Source of the DNA: Clostridium_S neuense
GTDB lineage: Bacteria; Bacillota; Clostridia; Clostridiales; Clostridiaceae
DNA length: 64,000 bases
Reading direction: 5' to 3'
Assembly: GCF_045310695.1 (NCBI RefSeq)
Contig: NZ_JBJIAA010000023.1
Span: forward strand, 17,901 to 81,900
Shown: one piece after another, positions 15,957-25,307 of the stretch
Position numbering within the stretch: the stretch's first letter is position 1
Layout: each line of letters starts with the position of its first letter
Made by a program: the position numbers and the translations under genes
The notes under the pieces: generated by a model
The model's database searches: none
The model's input: only the letters and a program-made list of their open reading frames with translations
What the model was told of the DNA's origin: nothing

Positions 15957-16173
15957 ACACCTAAAATTCCGTAGGTACAGAAGAATTTTTTCCTTGCACT
16001 ATCGTAGTCGAAGTGATAATGCTGAAGGAACAACTTAAAAATCATAAAATACTTAGAGTTTTAAATCTGTTTGAGCTTTGCGAGTTATTGAAAACTCTTA
16101 GGATTTTATGATTTTTAAGTCTTAGATTTATAGAGCTTTTTTAATGTGACGAGGCATTATTACTTCGCATTAA
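15957..16173. repeat. GCGAAGTAA-ended element, copy 2
   Basis: Carries the CCGTAGGTAC hairpin arm, CTTCAGCATT-type inner end, and a long central hairpin (AAAATCATAAAAT...ATTTTATGATTTT), then TTACTTCGCATT. The end supplies the GCG AAG TAA codons that close the GH4 gene. Near identical in its core to 44287-44534. The rest of the gap 15792-15956 is AT-rich with no gene. Confidence 0.8.
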
Positions 16174-17503
16174 GTTCATTCCAGTATCCTTTATTAGCTT
16201 CAATTAAATCCTTTAACAATTCCTTAGCAACGTCGGTATTTACAACGGTACGATTTAACACTAGTGCCTGCAGAGCTTTTTGATAGCTTCCCTCTAAACA
16301 AGCATCTACTGCTAGTTTTTCATAAGCATACTGATTTTCTATAAGTCCCTTGTAAAAGGTTGGTATGCTTCCTACAGTTAGTGCTTCAACTCCATTACTT
16401 CCAACACGGCATGGCACTTCTACCATAGCACCAGAAGAAACATTTTCAATGGCTCCTTTATTCTCTGTAATCGTCAAAAAAATTTCATTTGTGTTATTAG
16501 CAATTGCTGTTGCTAAATCAACTATATACTCAGCATGGCATCCCACATCACTAGTAAGTTCATACTCAGTGCCGTGCATTTTTCCTAGGGATATAATTTC
16601 ATGAAGTCTATTATAGGTTTCTTTTTCATTTCCATCCATTACTTCATTAGCTCTCGTATATTCTGGATTTTCTTTCTTTACCATTTTTGATGGGTATAAA
16701 TAATATTGCAAGTATGTGTTTGGCAAGTATTCATCATAATCATTTATCATCTGGCTCATAAACTCAAAGGTTGATTTCCATGATTTTTCCTGAAAAAGAG
16801 GTTCTGTTTGTACATCTACTGGAGTTTTGAGTATTTCTCTTAGCTTAGGTAAATAATCTTTTCCGGTATTCTTGTCCAAAACATGTGTAAACCATCCAAA
16901 ATGATTAAGTCCAAAATATCTTGGTTCTAAATCTCTTCTACCTACTCCAAGCACACTCGCATAAATCTCCATAATTGCAATTGGCATATCACAAATATTA
17001 ATAATACGATAATCATCAGGGAACACTCTTTTCGTTGCCTCTGCAACAATTGCAGCAGGATTAGAGTAATTTAAAATCCAGCATTCTTTGGAGTAAGTTC
17101 TAATATCCTTTACTAAATCTATAACAGCTGGAACACTTCTTAATCCATATGCAAAACCTCCAGCACCACAGGTTTCTTGTCCAAGACAGCCATGCTTAAG
17201 TGAAATTTTTTCATCTTTTTCACGCATCTTTAATCTTCCTGCACGAATTTGCATAAGAGCAAAGTCTATATCGGAAAATGCTTCTTTCTTATCAGTAGTC
17301 CATACTATTTCCTCTAACTCTGGATAGTACTCTTTAAATAATATTTTTGCATATTTACCAACTACCTCTTGGCGTTCACTCTCAATATCATATAGTACAA
17401 TTTTTCTCAAAGGGAATCTTTCCTTTTGATTACATAACATTGCAAGCATATCTGGTGTATAACGACTTGCTCCACCAACAATACAAATTGAATATTTTTT
17501 CAT
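16160..17503 (-). CDS. malH: 6-phospho-alpha-glucosidase (GH4)
   Basis: NAD+- and Mn2+-dependent hydrolase that cleaves maltose 6-phosphate and similar phospho-alpha-glucosides made by the PTS. The 447 residues begin with a Rossmann motif (IVGGASRYTP). CDMP (Cys171) and the metal-binding His201 (GLNHFGWF) are the family residues; CDMP is typical of the alpha-glucosidase branch of GH4. Seven bases separate its ATG from the EIICB stop, so the two form an operon. The stop codon lies within a repeat end. Confidence 0.93.
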   Translation of the reverse strand: MKKYSICIVGGASRYTPDMLAMLCNQKERFPLRKIVLYDIESERQEVVGKYAKILFKEYYPELEEIVWTTDKKEAFSDIDFALMQIRAGRLKMREKDEKISLKHGCLGQETCGAGGFAYGLRSVPAVIDLVKDIRTYSKECWILNYSNPAAIVAEATKRVFPDDYRIINICDMPIAIMEIYASVLGVGRRDLEPRYFGLNHFGWFTHVLDKNTGKDYLPKLREILKTPVDVQTEPLFQEKSWKSTFEFMSQMINDYDEYLPNTYLQYYLYPSKMVKKENPEYTRANEVMDGNEKETYNRLHEIISLGKMHGTEYELTSDVGCHAEYIVDLATAIANNTNEIFLTITENKGAIENVSSGAMVEVPCRVGSNGVEALTVGSIPTFYKGLIENQYAYEKLAVDACLEGSYQKALQALVLNRTVVNTDVAKELLKDLIEANKGYWNELNAK

Positions 17504-17509
17504 TTTAAA

Positions 17510-19063
17510 TCACTCCTTTTTTGTGTTTAATACATTAATAAGTCTTTCTTTTGAATCTTCTACAGTCATTCCAATTATAATTTGTACATTGTTTCCTTTA
17601 ATAACAATGCCTTTTTGCTTACCTTTACTTATTATTTCTTTATTAACCTTACTAACATCTTTTACATCAATTCTTAAACGTGTAAAGCAATTATTTACCT
17701 CTGCAATATTGTTAGCTCCACCTAGCCCCTCAATAAATAACTCGGAATCTTGGTCACCGCTAACGTTTTCTACAGCAATGCTGCCATCTGTCTGAATGTT
17801 AATTTCACCTTCAGAAACATCTTCTCTACCAGGAGTTTTAATATCTAATTTTTTAATTAAGAAAACAAATACAAAATACCAAACCACAGCCATTATAATT
17901 CCTACTGCAAAGAATATATATATCTTTGAAAGCTTTGGACTTATTACAGAGTTACAAACTACTGTATCAAGTAATCCATAAATTGAATATGTCCTTGAAC
18001 CTAGTATCCAAAGTAGCATTTCTGAAAAACCAGTAAGTAAACCATGTACTAGCCAAAGCAAAGGTGATATGAAAAGAAATGAAAAGTCAAGAGGTTCTGT
18101 AATACCTGCTACCATTGCAACGAAAAGCGATGGAATAAGTAATCCCCTTACAGCCTTTTTATTTTGTGGTTTTGCAGTCTTTATCATAGCAAGAACAATA
18201 CCTGCACTTGCAAAGATTTTTGCAAATCCAAAGGTTGCAAATCTTATTGACGGATCAATAGCTGTTAGATGAGCATTATTACCCATTTCAGCGTAAAAAA
18301 TGTTAACAGCTCCTTGTGCAGCTTTACCAGCAACATTTAAAGTTCCACCAATTCCAGTGAAGCAAAATGGCATCCATAATAAATGATGTAAACCGGTTGG
18401 TATTAAAAATCTATTACCAAATGCGTATACGAATACACCAAATGCACCTGCACTCTTCATAAATCCAGACAATGCATTAATTCCGTAATTTACTACAGGC
18501 CATACATAACTAAGCACAATTGCTAATACCAAAGTAATTGGAATCATGACTATAAATACAAATCTTGATCCACCATATACTCTAAACATATCTCCAAACT
18601 GTACATCAGCTAACTTGTTAAATACATACCCAGTAATACATCCTAATATTATTCCTAAGAAAACATTCATATCTACTACTTGAAATCCCAAAACAGTATT
18701 TTGTCCTGTTCCAAATAAGCCCATAGCCCCCGGCTTAGCTAGCATATTTTGTGATGTAAGCCAAGCATTATTGCTTGCTAAAAACATGATATAAACGATT
18801 AAACTAATGATAGCTGCATCAACCTTTTTCTTCTTTGCAAATGCTGTTGTAAGTCCAACGCAAAAGATAACAGAAAGATTATTTAACATAGCATCCATCA
18901 TCTTTTTTAAAAGCATACCAATAAAAACTATAAATGATGGCATGAAACCCAGCTGCATAATAACAGCAACTGCAAGAGCAATTCCCATAACTGTTAAAAA
19001 CATAACTGGTTGTACCGCAGCTTGTGAAAATTTTTGGCCTAATAACAATAATTTTTCCCTCAT
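17510..19063 (-). CDS. PTS alpha-glucoside (maltose-type) EIICB permease
   Basis: Membrane permease that imports and phosphorylates a disaccharide. Residues 1-415 form about ten membrane helices with the glucose-superfamily features (NRFLIPTGLHHLLWMPFCFTG, AGITEPLDFSFLFISPLLW). The EIIB domain begins at about 440, with the phosphorylated Cys459 in NNCFTRLRIDV. There is no EIIA domain; the EIIA at 15294 probably serves it. The size, order and neighbours resemble the maltose PTS clusters of clostridia and Bacillus GlvC, so maltose or a related alpha-glucoside is inferred. Confidence 0.92.
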   Translation of the reverse strand: MREKLLLLGQKFSQAAVQPVMFLTVMGIALAVAVIMQLGFMPSFIVFIGMLLKKMMDAMLNNLSVIFCVGLTTAFAKKKKVDAAIISLIVYIMFLASNNAWLTSQNMLAKPGAMGLFGTGQNTVLGFQVVDMNVFLGIILGCITGYVFNKLADVQFGDMFRVYGGSRFVFIVMIPITLVLAIVLSYVWPVVNYGINALSGFMKSAGAFGVFVYAFGNRFLIPTGLHHLLWMPFCFTGIGGTLNVAGKAAQGAVNIFYAEMGNNAHLTAIDPSIRFATFGFAKIFASAGIVLAMIKTAKPQNKKAVRGLLIPSLFVAMVAGITEPLDFSFLFISPLLWLVHGLLTGFSEMLLWILGSRTYSIYGLLDTVVCNSVISPKLSKIYIFFAVGIIMAVVWYFVFVFLIKKLDIKTPGREDVSEGEINIQTDGSIAVENVSGDQDSELFIEGLGGANNIAEVNNCFTRLRIDVKDVSKVNKEIISKGKQKGIVIKGNNVQIIIGMTVEDSKERLINVLNTKKE

Positions 19064-19092
19064 GATTAGTACCTCCTCCTTTATTCATCTAC

Positions 19093-19121
19093 AATATACC
19101 CTAGTTTATTACCACTATCAA
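19093..19121 (-). promoter_or_regulatory. Promoter of the alpha-glucoside PTS operon
   Basis: On the minus strand: TTGATA (19121-19116), 17-base spacer, TATATT (19098-19093). Confidence 0.65.
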
Positions 19122-19138
19122 TAGAGTTTCCATCACTA

Positions 19139-19171
19139 TGAAAATGTTTACCTAAAGTGAAAAAGTTCACT
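19139..19171. promoter_or_regulatory. Candidate cre and regulator site upstream of the PTS promoter
   Basis: TGAAAATGTTTACC (19139-19152) is one or two bases from a catabolite-response element. AGTGAA-AAAG-TTCACT (19156-19171) is a perfect 6-bp inverted repeat just upstream of the -35, a reasonable site for the RpiR-type regulator acting as an activator. Confidence 0.4.
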
Positions 19172-19185
19172 GCAAAAATGGACAT

Positions 19186-19246
19186 AAAAAAAGCTGATAA
19201 CAAGAATTGTAGCAAGCTTTTTCGTACAATAATTCTTATTATCAGT
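19186..19246 (-). terminator. Terminator of the RpiR regulator gene
   Basis: CTGATAA.AAGAATT pairs with AATTCTT.TTATCAG; on the minus strand a T-run follows. It separates the regulator from the PTS promoter. Confidence 0.75.
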
Positions 19247-19267
19247 TATTTTTATTTGTATATGTCC

Positions 19268-19981
19268 TTAATTTTCTTTTTCAGATAAATATCTTTTAGA
19301 ATATTCACTTAGTGCTAATTCTATCAAAATTATAAGGTTAGCAGTAAATAAATTTGGCAAATAATGCTCCCTATCCGATTTTACACCACCTATCTCCAGT
19401 GTCACATGAGATATTTTTGCCAGTGGTGAATCTTTGCTAGCCGTAAAAGCTATCACTTTAAAATCATTTCTAATGGCCTCGTTAACCTTTTCAATAATCT
19501 CAGCCCTATATCCTGAATAAGAGAAAAACAAATATAACCCAGATTTGTTATTTTTAAAAGCTTCATAATGATAACTACTAGCAGCATCAAATCCAAATAT
19601 CAACAGCTTTTGCAGATAATATTCTCTAGCACTATCGCAAACGCCTAACGAATCCAAATATATCTTTTTATCTTTAAATTCTCTTAGTGCTTCTACAAGT
19701 ATATTAATATCATCCTTTAATGGTACATTCATACATATGTCGCCGCTGTTACTAGAAAAATCTAATTTTAATGAATTATTAGCAGCAGCAAGAATGGTAT
19801 AATACATTTCGCTGTATCCACTATATCCAAGTTTTTTAGACAACTTTATAATTGCTGCCTTCGAAACAAAACATTCTTTTGCTATTATATCTATACCAAC
19901 TTTTTCATTTTTGTTAATGTAATTTTGTATTTTATTCAAGATTACTTTTTCAAGTTCTGTTAATGTTACATTATTCCCCAT
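19268..19981 (-). CDS. RpiR-family regulator of the alpha-glucoside genes
   Basis: A 237-residue regulator: N-terminal HTH_6 domain (IAKECFVSKAAIIKLSKKLGYSGYSE, residues 25-55) and a C-terminal SIS sugar-phosphate-binding domain (YLFFSYSGYRAEIIEKVNEA, VIAFTASKDSPLAKISHVTLEIG). It sits directly upstream of the PTS/GH4 pair, so it probably senses the phosphorylated disaccharide, as GlvR does in Bacillus. It has its own terminator. Confidence 0.9.
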   Translation of the reverse strand: MGNNVTLTELEKVILNKIQNYINKNEKVGIDIIAKECFVSKAAIIKLSKKLGYSGYSEMYYTILAAANNSLKLDFSSNSGDICMNVPLKDDINILVEALREFKDKKIYLDSLGVCDSAREYYLQKLLIFGFDAASSYHYEAFKNNKSGLYLFFSYSGYRAEIIEKVNEAIRNDFKVIAFTASKDSPLAKISHVTLEIGGVKSDREHYLPNLFTANLIILIELALSEYSKRYLSEKEN

Positions 19982-20218
19982 TTATAAATACCTTCTATTC
20001 ATAAAATGCATTTTCTATTAGTATATCATTACACTAACATTTAATCTATATTCTGATAATCAAGACTTACTGAAAACAATATTGAATTGGTATGAACGCT
20101 GCAGTTTCTATACTTACAAAATACAATACTATAGAAAAGTAGAATTTTCATCTGATGTTATACTTAATTTACTTAATGAAATACTCGAAATTTTAAAAAA
20201 TGATAGTATTTGAAAACT

Positions 20219-21103
20219 TTAAAGAAATATAATTTTTAAAGTTAAAATATGGCCATCAATTTCTGCTACAGCTCTGGCATTTATTTTTTCAGCTAATAGT
20301 TTAACTATGGCTAGCCCAAGCCCGGTGCTGCCAGAACTTCTTGCTTTATCCGCTGTATAAAACTTTTCAAATAATAAATCTACATTTATATTTTCAGTAT
20401 TTTGAACTTTATTTTGAAAAATCAATTGAGCATGCTCATTTTGCACAAGTGAAATTTTAATATATTCATGAGCATATTTTAAAGTATTAGATATTAAGTT
20501 TTGTATTATACGCTGTAAAATGAGCTTATCAGCTTCAATAAATATGGTAGTATCCGGCACATCAAAAATGGGTTCAATATTGGCAGTTTTAAAAGAATAA
20601 ATACTGGAGAGCATAACATCCGAAAGAAAATTATTTAAATTAATCTTTTCTAATTTTACATTCACATTATCATTTTCAATAATAGTTATTTCAAAAAAGC
20701 TTGTAATTAAATTTTGCAAAAGTTCGGATTTCTTCTTTAAAATATCTACTTTTTCTTTTTGCTTGCCGGATAGCTCACTTTTCTCAAGGAGTTGAAGATA
20801 ACCCATTATAGAGGTAAGTGGAGTTCTTAAGTCATGAGAAATGCTAGCAATAGAATCTTTAAGCTTTTCTTCATTTCTAAGAACATCTATCCTAAGCTGC
20901 CTTTGAAAATCAATGTTTCTATTAATATTAATGGCTAAGTATTCTATATCCTTATCAATCAGCGATATATCTATCTTCTTTTCCGTTTTGCCTTTCGATA
21001 TATCTTCTAATTGTTTTCCTATGCTTTTTATTTGTGTTTTTAAGTAAAATACATAAAATATCAATAGAATAACAGAAATACTTAGCAGAATTAAAATTAT
21101 CAT
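20219..21103 (-). CDS. Sensor histidine kinase of a peptide-resistance system
   Basis: A 294-residue kinase with one N-terminal membrane helix, a short cytoplasmic linker, the HisKA box SISHDLRTPLTSIMGYLQLL, and an ATPase domain (NLISNTLKYA, GSTGLGLAIVKLLA). It has almost no extracellular domain, typical of kinases that sense antimicrobial peptides together with their ABC transporter. The start at 21103 is preferred because AAAGGATGAG is well spaced; an ATG nine bases upstream is possible. It is last in the transporter operon; its response regulator is at 24172. Confidence 0.9.
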   Translation of the reverse strand: MIILILLSISVILLIFYVFYLKTQIKSIGKQLEDISKGKTEKKIDISLIDKDIEYLAININRNIDFQRQLRIDVLRNEEKLKDSIASISHDLRTPLTSIMGYLQLLEKSELSGKQKEKVDILKKKSELLQNLITSFFEITIIENDNVNVKLEKINLNNFLSDVMLSSIYSFKTANIEPIFDVPDTTIFIEADKLILQRIIQNLISNTLKYAHEYIKISLVQNEHAQLIFQNKVQNTENINVDLLFEKFYTADKARSSGSTGLGLAIVKLLAEKINARAVAEIDGHILTLKIIFL

Positions 21104-21121
21104 TATGCTCATCCTTTACTC

Positions 21122-21856
21122 TTATTTAAGTTCGCATCTTCTAAATATAGTATAACTTAATATTAATATAACACTTAGTAGAACTGCTGCATATAAAGAA
21201 AATCCCATAAATTGTACTAACGAGTTGCTTTGCAAAATTCTTCTAAGTACTATCATTGGATGCATAGATATTGGCATTTTCCATCCTCTACCATAAGCTA
21301 TATATATCGCATTTATAAAAATTGTAATCACTGAGGCTATAATAGTTCTAATTGTATCTTTAAATATTACTGCCCAAAATATTATAATTGAAAAGATAAC
21401 AGAGTATAAAAGTATTGTGCAAATCATAATTTTTATTAAAGTAAATATAGATCCAAAAGCTGGTGCATTCCAACCATATTTTAACGTAACAGCAGCAGCA
21501 CCAGAAATTGAATAAACTATTGTTGCTATGGCTGAAATACTAAGTATTGAAATAGCCTTACTAAAAAACACATTACTTCTACTATTTCCAGCCGTTATTT
21601 TAGGCACTATAGTTCTATTTGAAAAACTTTTTCCTATTAAAAGCGCAGGAAAAGCAGAAATCAAAAGGCAAGTTGCTGGTGCATCATGAAGCATTGCCAT
21701 TAATACTTCATACCCACCCTGTTTCAAATTAAAATAATTATCTTCCATATAACCACTGCCTGAAAACATCCCATAAGCCAAAGGAATAACTATCATAAAT
21801 AAGCAAATAAAATCATGTCTAAATTCATACAGTTCCATTTTTAACATCTTTATCAT
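21122..21856 (-). CDS. ABC transporter permease, lantibiotic-immunity type (EpiG/MutG-like)
   Basis: A 244-residue membrane protein with six predicted helices and the family's N-terminal ELYEFRHDFICLFMIVIPLAYG region. The second of two permeases, it follows the first by 16 bases. Expected to act with the ATPase to remove or detoxify cationic or lantibiotic peptides at the membrane. Confidence 0.85.
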   Translation of the reverse strand: MIKMLKMELYEFRHDFICLFMIVIPLAYGMFSGSGYMEDNYFNLKQGGYEVLMAMLHDAPATCLLISAFPALLIGKSFSNRTIVPKITAGNSRSNVFFSKAISILSISAIATIVYSISGAAAVTLKYGWNAPAFGSIFTLIKIMICTILLYSVIFSIIIFWAVIFKDTIRTIIASVITIFINAIYIAYGRGWKMPISMHPMIVLRRILQSNSLVQFMGFSLYAAVLLSVILILSYTIFRRCELK

Positions 21857-21872
21857 TTAACTTCACTTCCTC

Positions 21873-22592
21873 CTAACGCAATTCTGCTCTTTTAAAGCAG
21901 AAATACGAACCTGATAAAAAAAATATTATTGTAATAATAGCAACTAAACCAGCTTCCTCAAATTGCCCTTTTATTAAAGGTCTATATAGAATCAGACGCA
22001 TCTGGGATAATGGCAAAAATCTTAGAACAGTTGTTTTTATAGAACTGCTTCCTAACATTTGAATATTTAAAATATACATAAAAACTGAAATTCCAACCGT
22101 TTTTCCTACATCTCTAAATATAAAAGCTATGAATATAATCACACTTGATGCAGCCATTCCCAATAAAGCTGTTATAATAAAAGTTTTTATTAAAATGGTT
22201 CCTTCACTAATAAACTCTTGATGAATACTATGCAAACTATAATTAAGAATCAAATTTACAAATGGAGCAATTAAAATAATAAAATTTACTCCAATAAAAT
22301 ACACAATAACCTTGCAAAAAAATATTTTCAACCTATTGTGTCCCGCACAAACTTCATTATTTATAGTTCTATTTATAAAATCATTTCCAAAGGATAGGGC
22401 TCCAAGTAATATTGGAAACAAAGTTAAAATGCATGTACAATAGAAACTAATACTAATAATTTCATCTTTTGCAACGCGTGCCTTACCATCTTGAGACATC
22501 ATAACCCCGAGAATTGTACTGATTATGAGTATAACCCAGAAACTTTTACTGCGAAACATTTTATAAAGCTCTGTTCGAAAAAGGTTAATCAC
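21873..22592 (-). CDS. ABC transporter permease, lantibiotic-immunity type (EpiE/MutE-like)
   Basis: A 239-residue protein with six hydrophobic segments (FRTELYKMFRSKSFWVILIIST at the N-terminus, then GNDFINRTINNEVCAGHNRLKIF, typical of ABC-2 permeases). The start is set at GTG 22592: GGAGGGGG precedes it and it overlaps the ATPase stop as GTGATTAA, a sign of translational coupling. An upstream in-frame start inside the ATPase is less likely. Confidence 0.87.
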   Translation of the reverse strand: MINLFRTELYKMFRSKSFWVILIISTILGVMMSQDGKARVAKDEIISISFYCTCILTLFPILLGALSFGNDFINRTINNEVCAGHNRLKIFFCKVIVYFIGVNFIILIAPFVNLILNYSLHSIHQEFISEGTILIKTFIITALLGMAASSVIIFIAFIFRDVGKTVGISVFMYILNIQMLGSSSIKTTVLRFLPLSQMRLILYRPLIKGQFEEAGLVAIITIIFFLSGSYFCFKRAELR

Positions 22593-23505
22593 GTTTGCCC
22601 CCTCCAATTCTCTTAATAAAGTAGTCTTCAAGAGAATCTCCAGCTAAAGAAATACCTGTTATTATTAAATTGTTTTTTGATAGTTCTCTTGAAACTGATT
22701 TTATATCGTCTAAATAATCGTATAATCGAATTGTTTTATCTGGCATTACTTGATAGTTTGCAGTATTTAATTTTTCTTCTAACACAGTGGTTGCAAGTGC
22801 TACATCATCAACCTTAATTGCAATATGCTTTTTACATTTCTCATTAAGCTCTTTTAAAGTTAAGTTCTCCAAAATAACTCCATGAGAAATAATAATATAG
22901 TGGTCCGCCGTTTGATAAAGTTCTTCAAGGATGTGACTGGATATTAATATAGTCATGCCCTTTTCTTTATTTAATTTTTTTATAAGTTCTCTTATTTCAA
23001 CAATTCCAACTGGATCAAGTCCATTAACAGGTTCGTCTAGGATTAAAAACTCTGGGTCATTAATTAATGCAAGTGCTATTCCTAAACGCTGTCTCATCCC
23101 TAGAGAAAAATTTTTCACCGCTTTTTTTCCTGTATCTTTTAACCCAACTAGCTCCAATGTATCCTCAATAACTTTTTTATCTGGAATACCTCTTTGCATA
23201 CGTTGAATTTCTAAATTTTGATATGCTGACATATTAGGATATAACGCTGGTGTTTCAACCATACAGCCTATACGTTTTCTCTGCTCTTGAAGCTTTTTTT
23301 CTCCAGTTTCTCCAAACAAATAAAGTTCACCAGAAGTTTTAAAAGACAATCCTGTAATAAGCCTTATTAAACTGGTTTTTCCAGCACCATTTTGTCCAAT
23401 AAAACCATAAACATTACCTTTTTCTAATTTTATATTTACATTGTCCAGTGCCAATGTATTCTTATATCTTTTAGTTAAATTCTTGGTTTCTAAAATATAT
23501 TCCAT
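22585..23505 (-). CDS. ABC transporter ATPase, lantibiotic-immunity type (LanF/CprA-like)
   Basis: A 306-residue ATPase with Walker A GQNGAGKTS, signature FSLGMRQRLGIA, Walker B FLILDEPVNGLDP and the H-loop SSHIL. The C-terminal 90 residues (KKHIAIKVDDV, SLEDYFIKRIGG) match the BcrA/LanF class. ATG 23505 has AAGGGAG upstream. The gene order (ATPase, two permeases, kinase, with a regulator nearby) resembles CprABCK/CprR of Clostridioides difficile. A full repeat element begins 20 bases before its start, between it and the response regulator gene. Confidence 0.92.
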   Translation of the reverse strand: MEYILETKNLTKRYKNTLALDNVNIKLEKGNVYGFIGQNGAGKTSLIRLITGLSFKTSGELYLFGETGEKKLQEQRKRIGCMVETPALYPNMSAYQNLEIQRMQRGIPDKKVIEDTLELVGLKDTGKKAVKNFSLGMRQRLGIALALINDPEFLILDEPVNGLDPVGIVEIRELIKKLNKEKGMTILISSHILEELYQTADHYIIISHGVILENLTLKELNEKCKKHIAIKVDDVALATTVLEEKLNTANYQVMPDKTIRLYDYLDDIKSVSRELSKNNLIITGISLAGDSLEDYFIKRIGGGKRD

Positions 23506-23524
23506 AAGCTTCGCTCCCTTCGTT

Positions 23525-23848
23525 CTATAGATGAACAAGCTGAAAGATTGAAATTGCTAATGCCAAGTTTATCCTAACAAACTGGAAGTTGAATCAGAGT
23601 ACAACTGACAGAGTACAGTGAAGGTGGATTTACCTTTCGCTTCTCTCAGGCAAATCTTAGAACTTAATAGTTTCAGCTGCGCAAAGCACTATATTTTAAG
23701 CGCTTTTCGCCCATTAAGTTTAAGATTTTTGTAGCAACAGCGGAGAAAAATCATCTTTCTTTGTACTCTGTGCTCTGAGTTAAATTCCAGTTTGTGTCGG
23801 GATAATTTTGAAATTTATAGTTTTCAAGTTCAGGTTTGTCTATCTATA
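23525..23848. repeat. Complete heptamer-armed element with both type I ends
   Basis: Best full copy. The left end CTATAGATGAACAAGC and right end ...GTTTGTCTATCTATA are inverted repeats continuing inward (CTGAAAGATTG; TTTATCC; ACAAACTGGAA). Next come heptamer arms (left CAGAGTA-type, right TACTCTG TGCTCTG) and the paired core hairpins GATTTACCT/AGGCAAATC and GATTTTTG/GAGAAAAATC. About 324 bp, no coding sequence. Confidence 0.85.
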
Positions 23849-23929
23849 TTTTAATTTTAAAACCCCAATTTAAAGAAAAGCTTAAATGAATTCTAAAGAA
23901 AACCTTAAATCAGTTCATAATTAATGAAT

Positions 23930-24125
23930 ATTTTCTTTCGCTTCACTACAGAAAATCTAAAACTTATAGCTGACGCTAATTTAAGATAAAGGCCTATTGA
24001 CTCATTCAGTCAGCTGAACATAGTTCTATGTTTTTAATAATTTTAGATTTATCTGACGAAAGGAAGATAAATCAACCTTCACTGTGCATTGTGAATTGTG
24101 CAATGTGAACTGATTAAGTTAACTG
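23930..24125. repeat. Second heptamer-armed element, right arm TGAATTG-type
   Basis: Core hairpins are recognisable (GAAAATCTAAAACTTATAG and TTTTAGATTTATCTGACG), followed by period-7 units TGCATTG TGAATTG TGCAATG TGAACTG. The left outer end is missing or eroded. Confidence 0.65.
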
Positions 24126-24171
24126 GCAATTTTTTAATTATGATTGAACAATTTTTAATGTGGCAATCTCT

Positions 24172-24852
24172 TCATATTAGTTTATACCCCATTCCCCAAA
24201 TAGTTTCTATATATTCTTCATTTAGATTTGCCGCTTTTAATTTACTTCTAAGTTTACTTATATGTACATTTAAAGTATTATCTTCGCTAAAATATTCTTC
24301 ATTCCACACACTTTCAAAAAGATTAGCCTTTGAAAATACCTTTTGGGGATGTTTCAATAGCAGCAATAAAATTTCATATTCCTTTGAAGTTAAAACAATC
24401 GTACTCCCACTAACTGTTACTTTCTTTTGTTCTATATTTAATTCTATATCTTTATAAGTTAATACTGATTTTTCTAAGCTACCACTTGAGCAGCAACGTC
24501 TTAAATTGCTTTCTATTCTTGCAAGTAGTTCATTTAAATCAAATGGTTTTGTTACATAATCATCTGCACCTAAGCGCAGCAAATCAACCTTTGTGTGTAC
24601 AGTATCCTTTGCAGACACTACAATAACAGGTGTAGCTAAAAATGTTCTCATTTCTCTTAATATCTCATCACCACTTTTAAAAGGAAGCATTAAATCCAAT
24701 ATAACCAAATCAAAAGTAGAATTTCTTATTTCTTTCATTCCCTCTATGCCACTAGAAGCAACCTTTACAGCATATCCACTTTCCTCTAAAAATTCCTTGA
24801 GTAAATTACAAATTTCTAAATCATCTTCTACAATCAAAATTTTCTTTTGCAT
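24172..24852 (-). CDS. OmpR-family response regulator of the peptide-resistance system
   Basis: A 226-residue regulator: receiver domain with acidic pocket and phospho-Asp (LVILDLMLP), Lys in the VTKPFDLNELLARI end, and a winged-helix DNA-binding domain (LTSKEYEILLLLLKHPQKVFSKANLFESVW, NTLNVHISKLRSKL). ATG 24852 is preferred, preceded by GGTTGGTGA. It is separated from the ABC genes by about 650 bases holding two repeat elements, so it may now be transcribed apart from them. Confidence 0.92.
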   Translation of the reverse strand: MQKKILIVEDDLEICNLLKEFLEESGYAVKVASSGIEGMKEIRNSTFDLVILDLMLPFKSGDEILREMRTFLATPVIVVSAKDTVHTKVDLLRLGADDYVTKPFDLNELLARIESNLRRCCSSGSLEKSVLTYKDIELNIEQKKVTVSGSTIVLTSKEYEILLLLLKHPQKVFSKANLFESVWNEEYFSEDNTLNVHISKLRSKLKAANLNEEYIETIWGMGYKLI

Positions 24853-24929
24853 TATTATCACCAACCAAATAAATAATTAATTACCTTTATTATATACTAA
24901 CATCATAAATGTGGCATCTAGTATAGGTA

Positions 24930-24958
24930 TTTACACAAACTAAAATCTGTGATAGAAT
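24930..24958 (+). promoter_or_regulatory. Promoter of the lysS leader
   Basis: TTTACA (24930-24935), 17-base spacer, TAGAAT (24953-24958). Confidence 0.65.
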
Positions 24959-24961
24959 ACT

Positions 24962-25252
24962 TGCAAAGCTAAGAAGAGAAAAGTAAATATTCTTAAAGCA
25001 TTTACAGAGAGCTCCGGTGCTGTGATGGAGTAATGCTTGTTTATTTAAGAAGGTCTCTGAGCTGCACACCGATTCTTATTTATTAAGAGGTAGGCTGTGA
25101 CGGGATATCCCGTTATAGATATAGAGTATAAGCATTTTTATGCCGTACTTAAAGAGGTCTATGTGGTGACATATAGATAAACTGGGGTGGTAACACGAAT
25201 TCATAGCTTTCGTCCTCAAGATTGAACGTCTTGGAGGTGAAGGTTTTTTTAT
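24962..25252 (+). promoter_or_regulatory. T-box riboswitch controlling lysS
   Basis: Leader with the T-box hallmarks: AAGAAGAG then CAGAGAG near 25003-25009, GGTAGGCTGTGACGGG before stem II (25089-25104), the T-box core GGGTGGTAACACG (25185-25197), and a terminator (CCTC.AAGA with TCTTGGAGG, then a T-run to 25250). Uncharged tRNA binding would favour the antiterminator. The specifier was not firmly assigned; AAG at 25085-25087 would fit lysine but its loop position is unproven. Confidence 0.88.
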
Positions 25253-25307
25253 TTGTTCAAAATTGCTATGGATAAATAAAATAAATATATGAAGGGCGGT
25301 TACTTAA

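Noticed and set aside
23525..23848. Insertion sequence with transposase
   Set aside because: There is no open frame of useful length; only inverted ends and hairpins are present.
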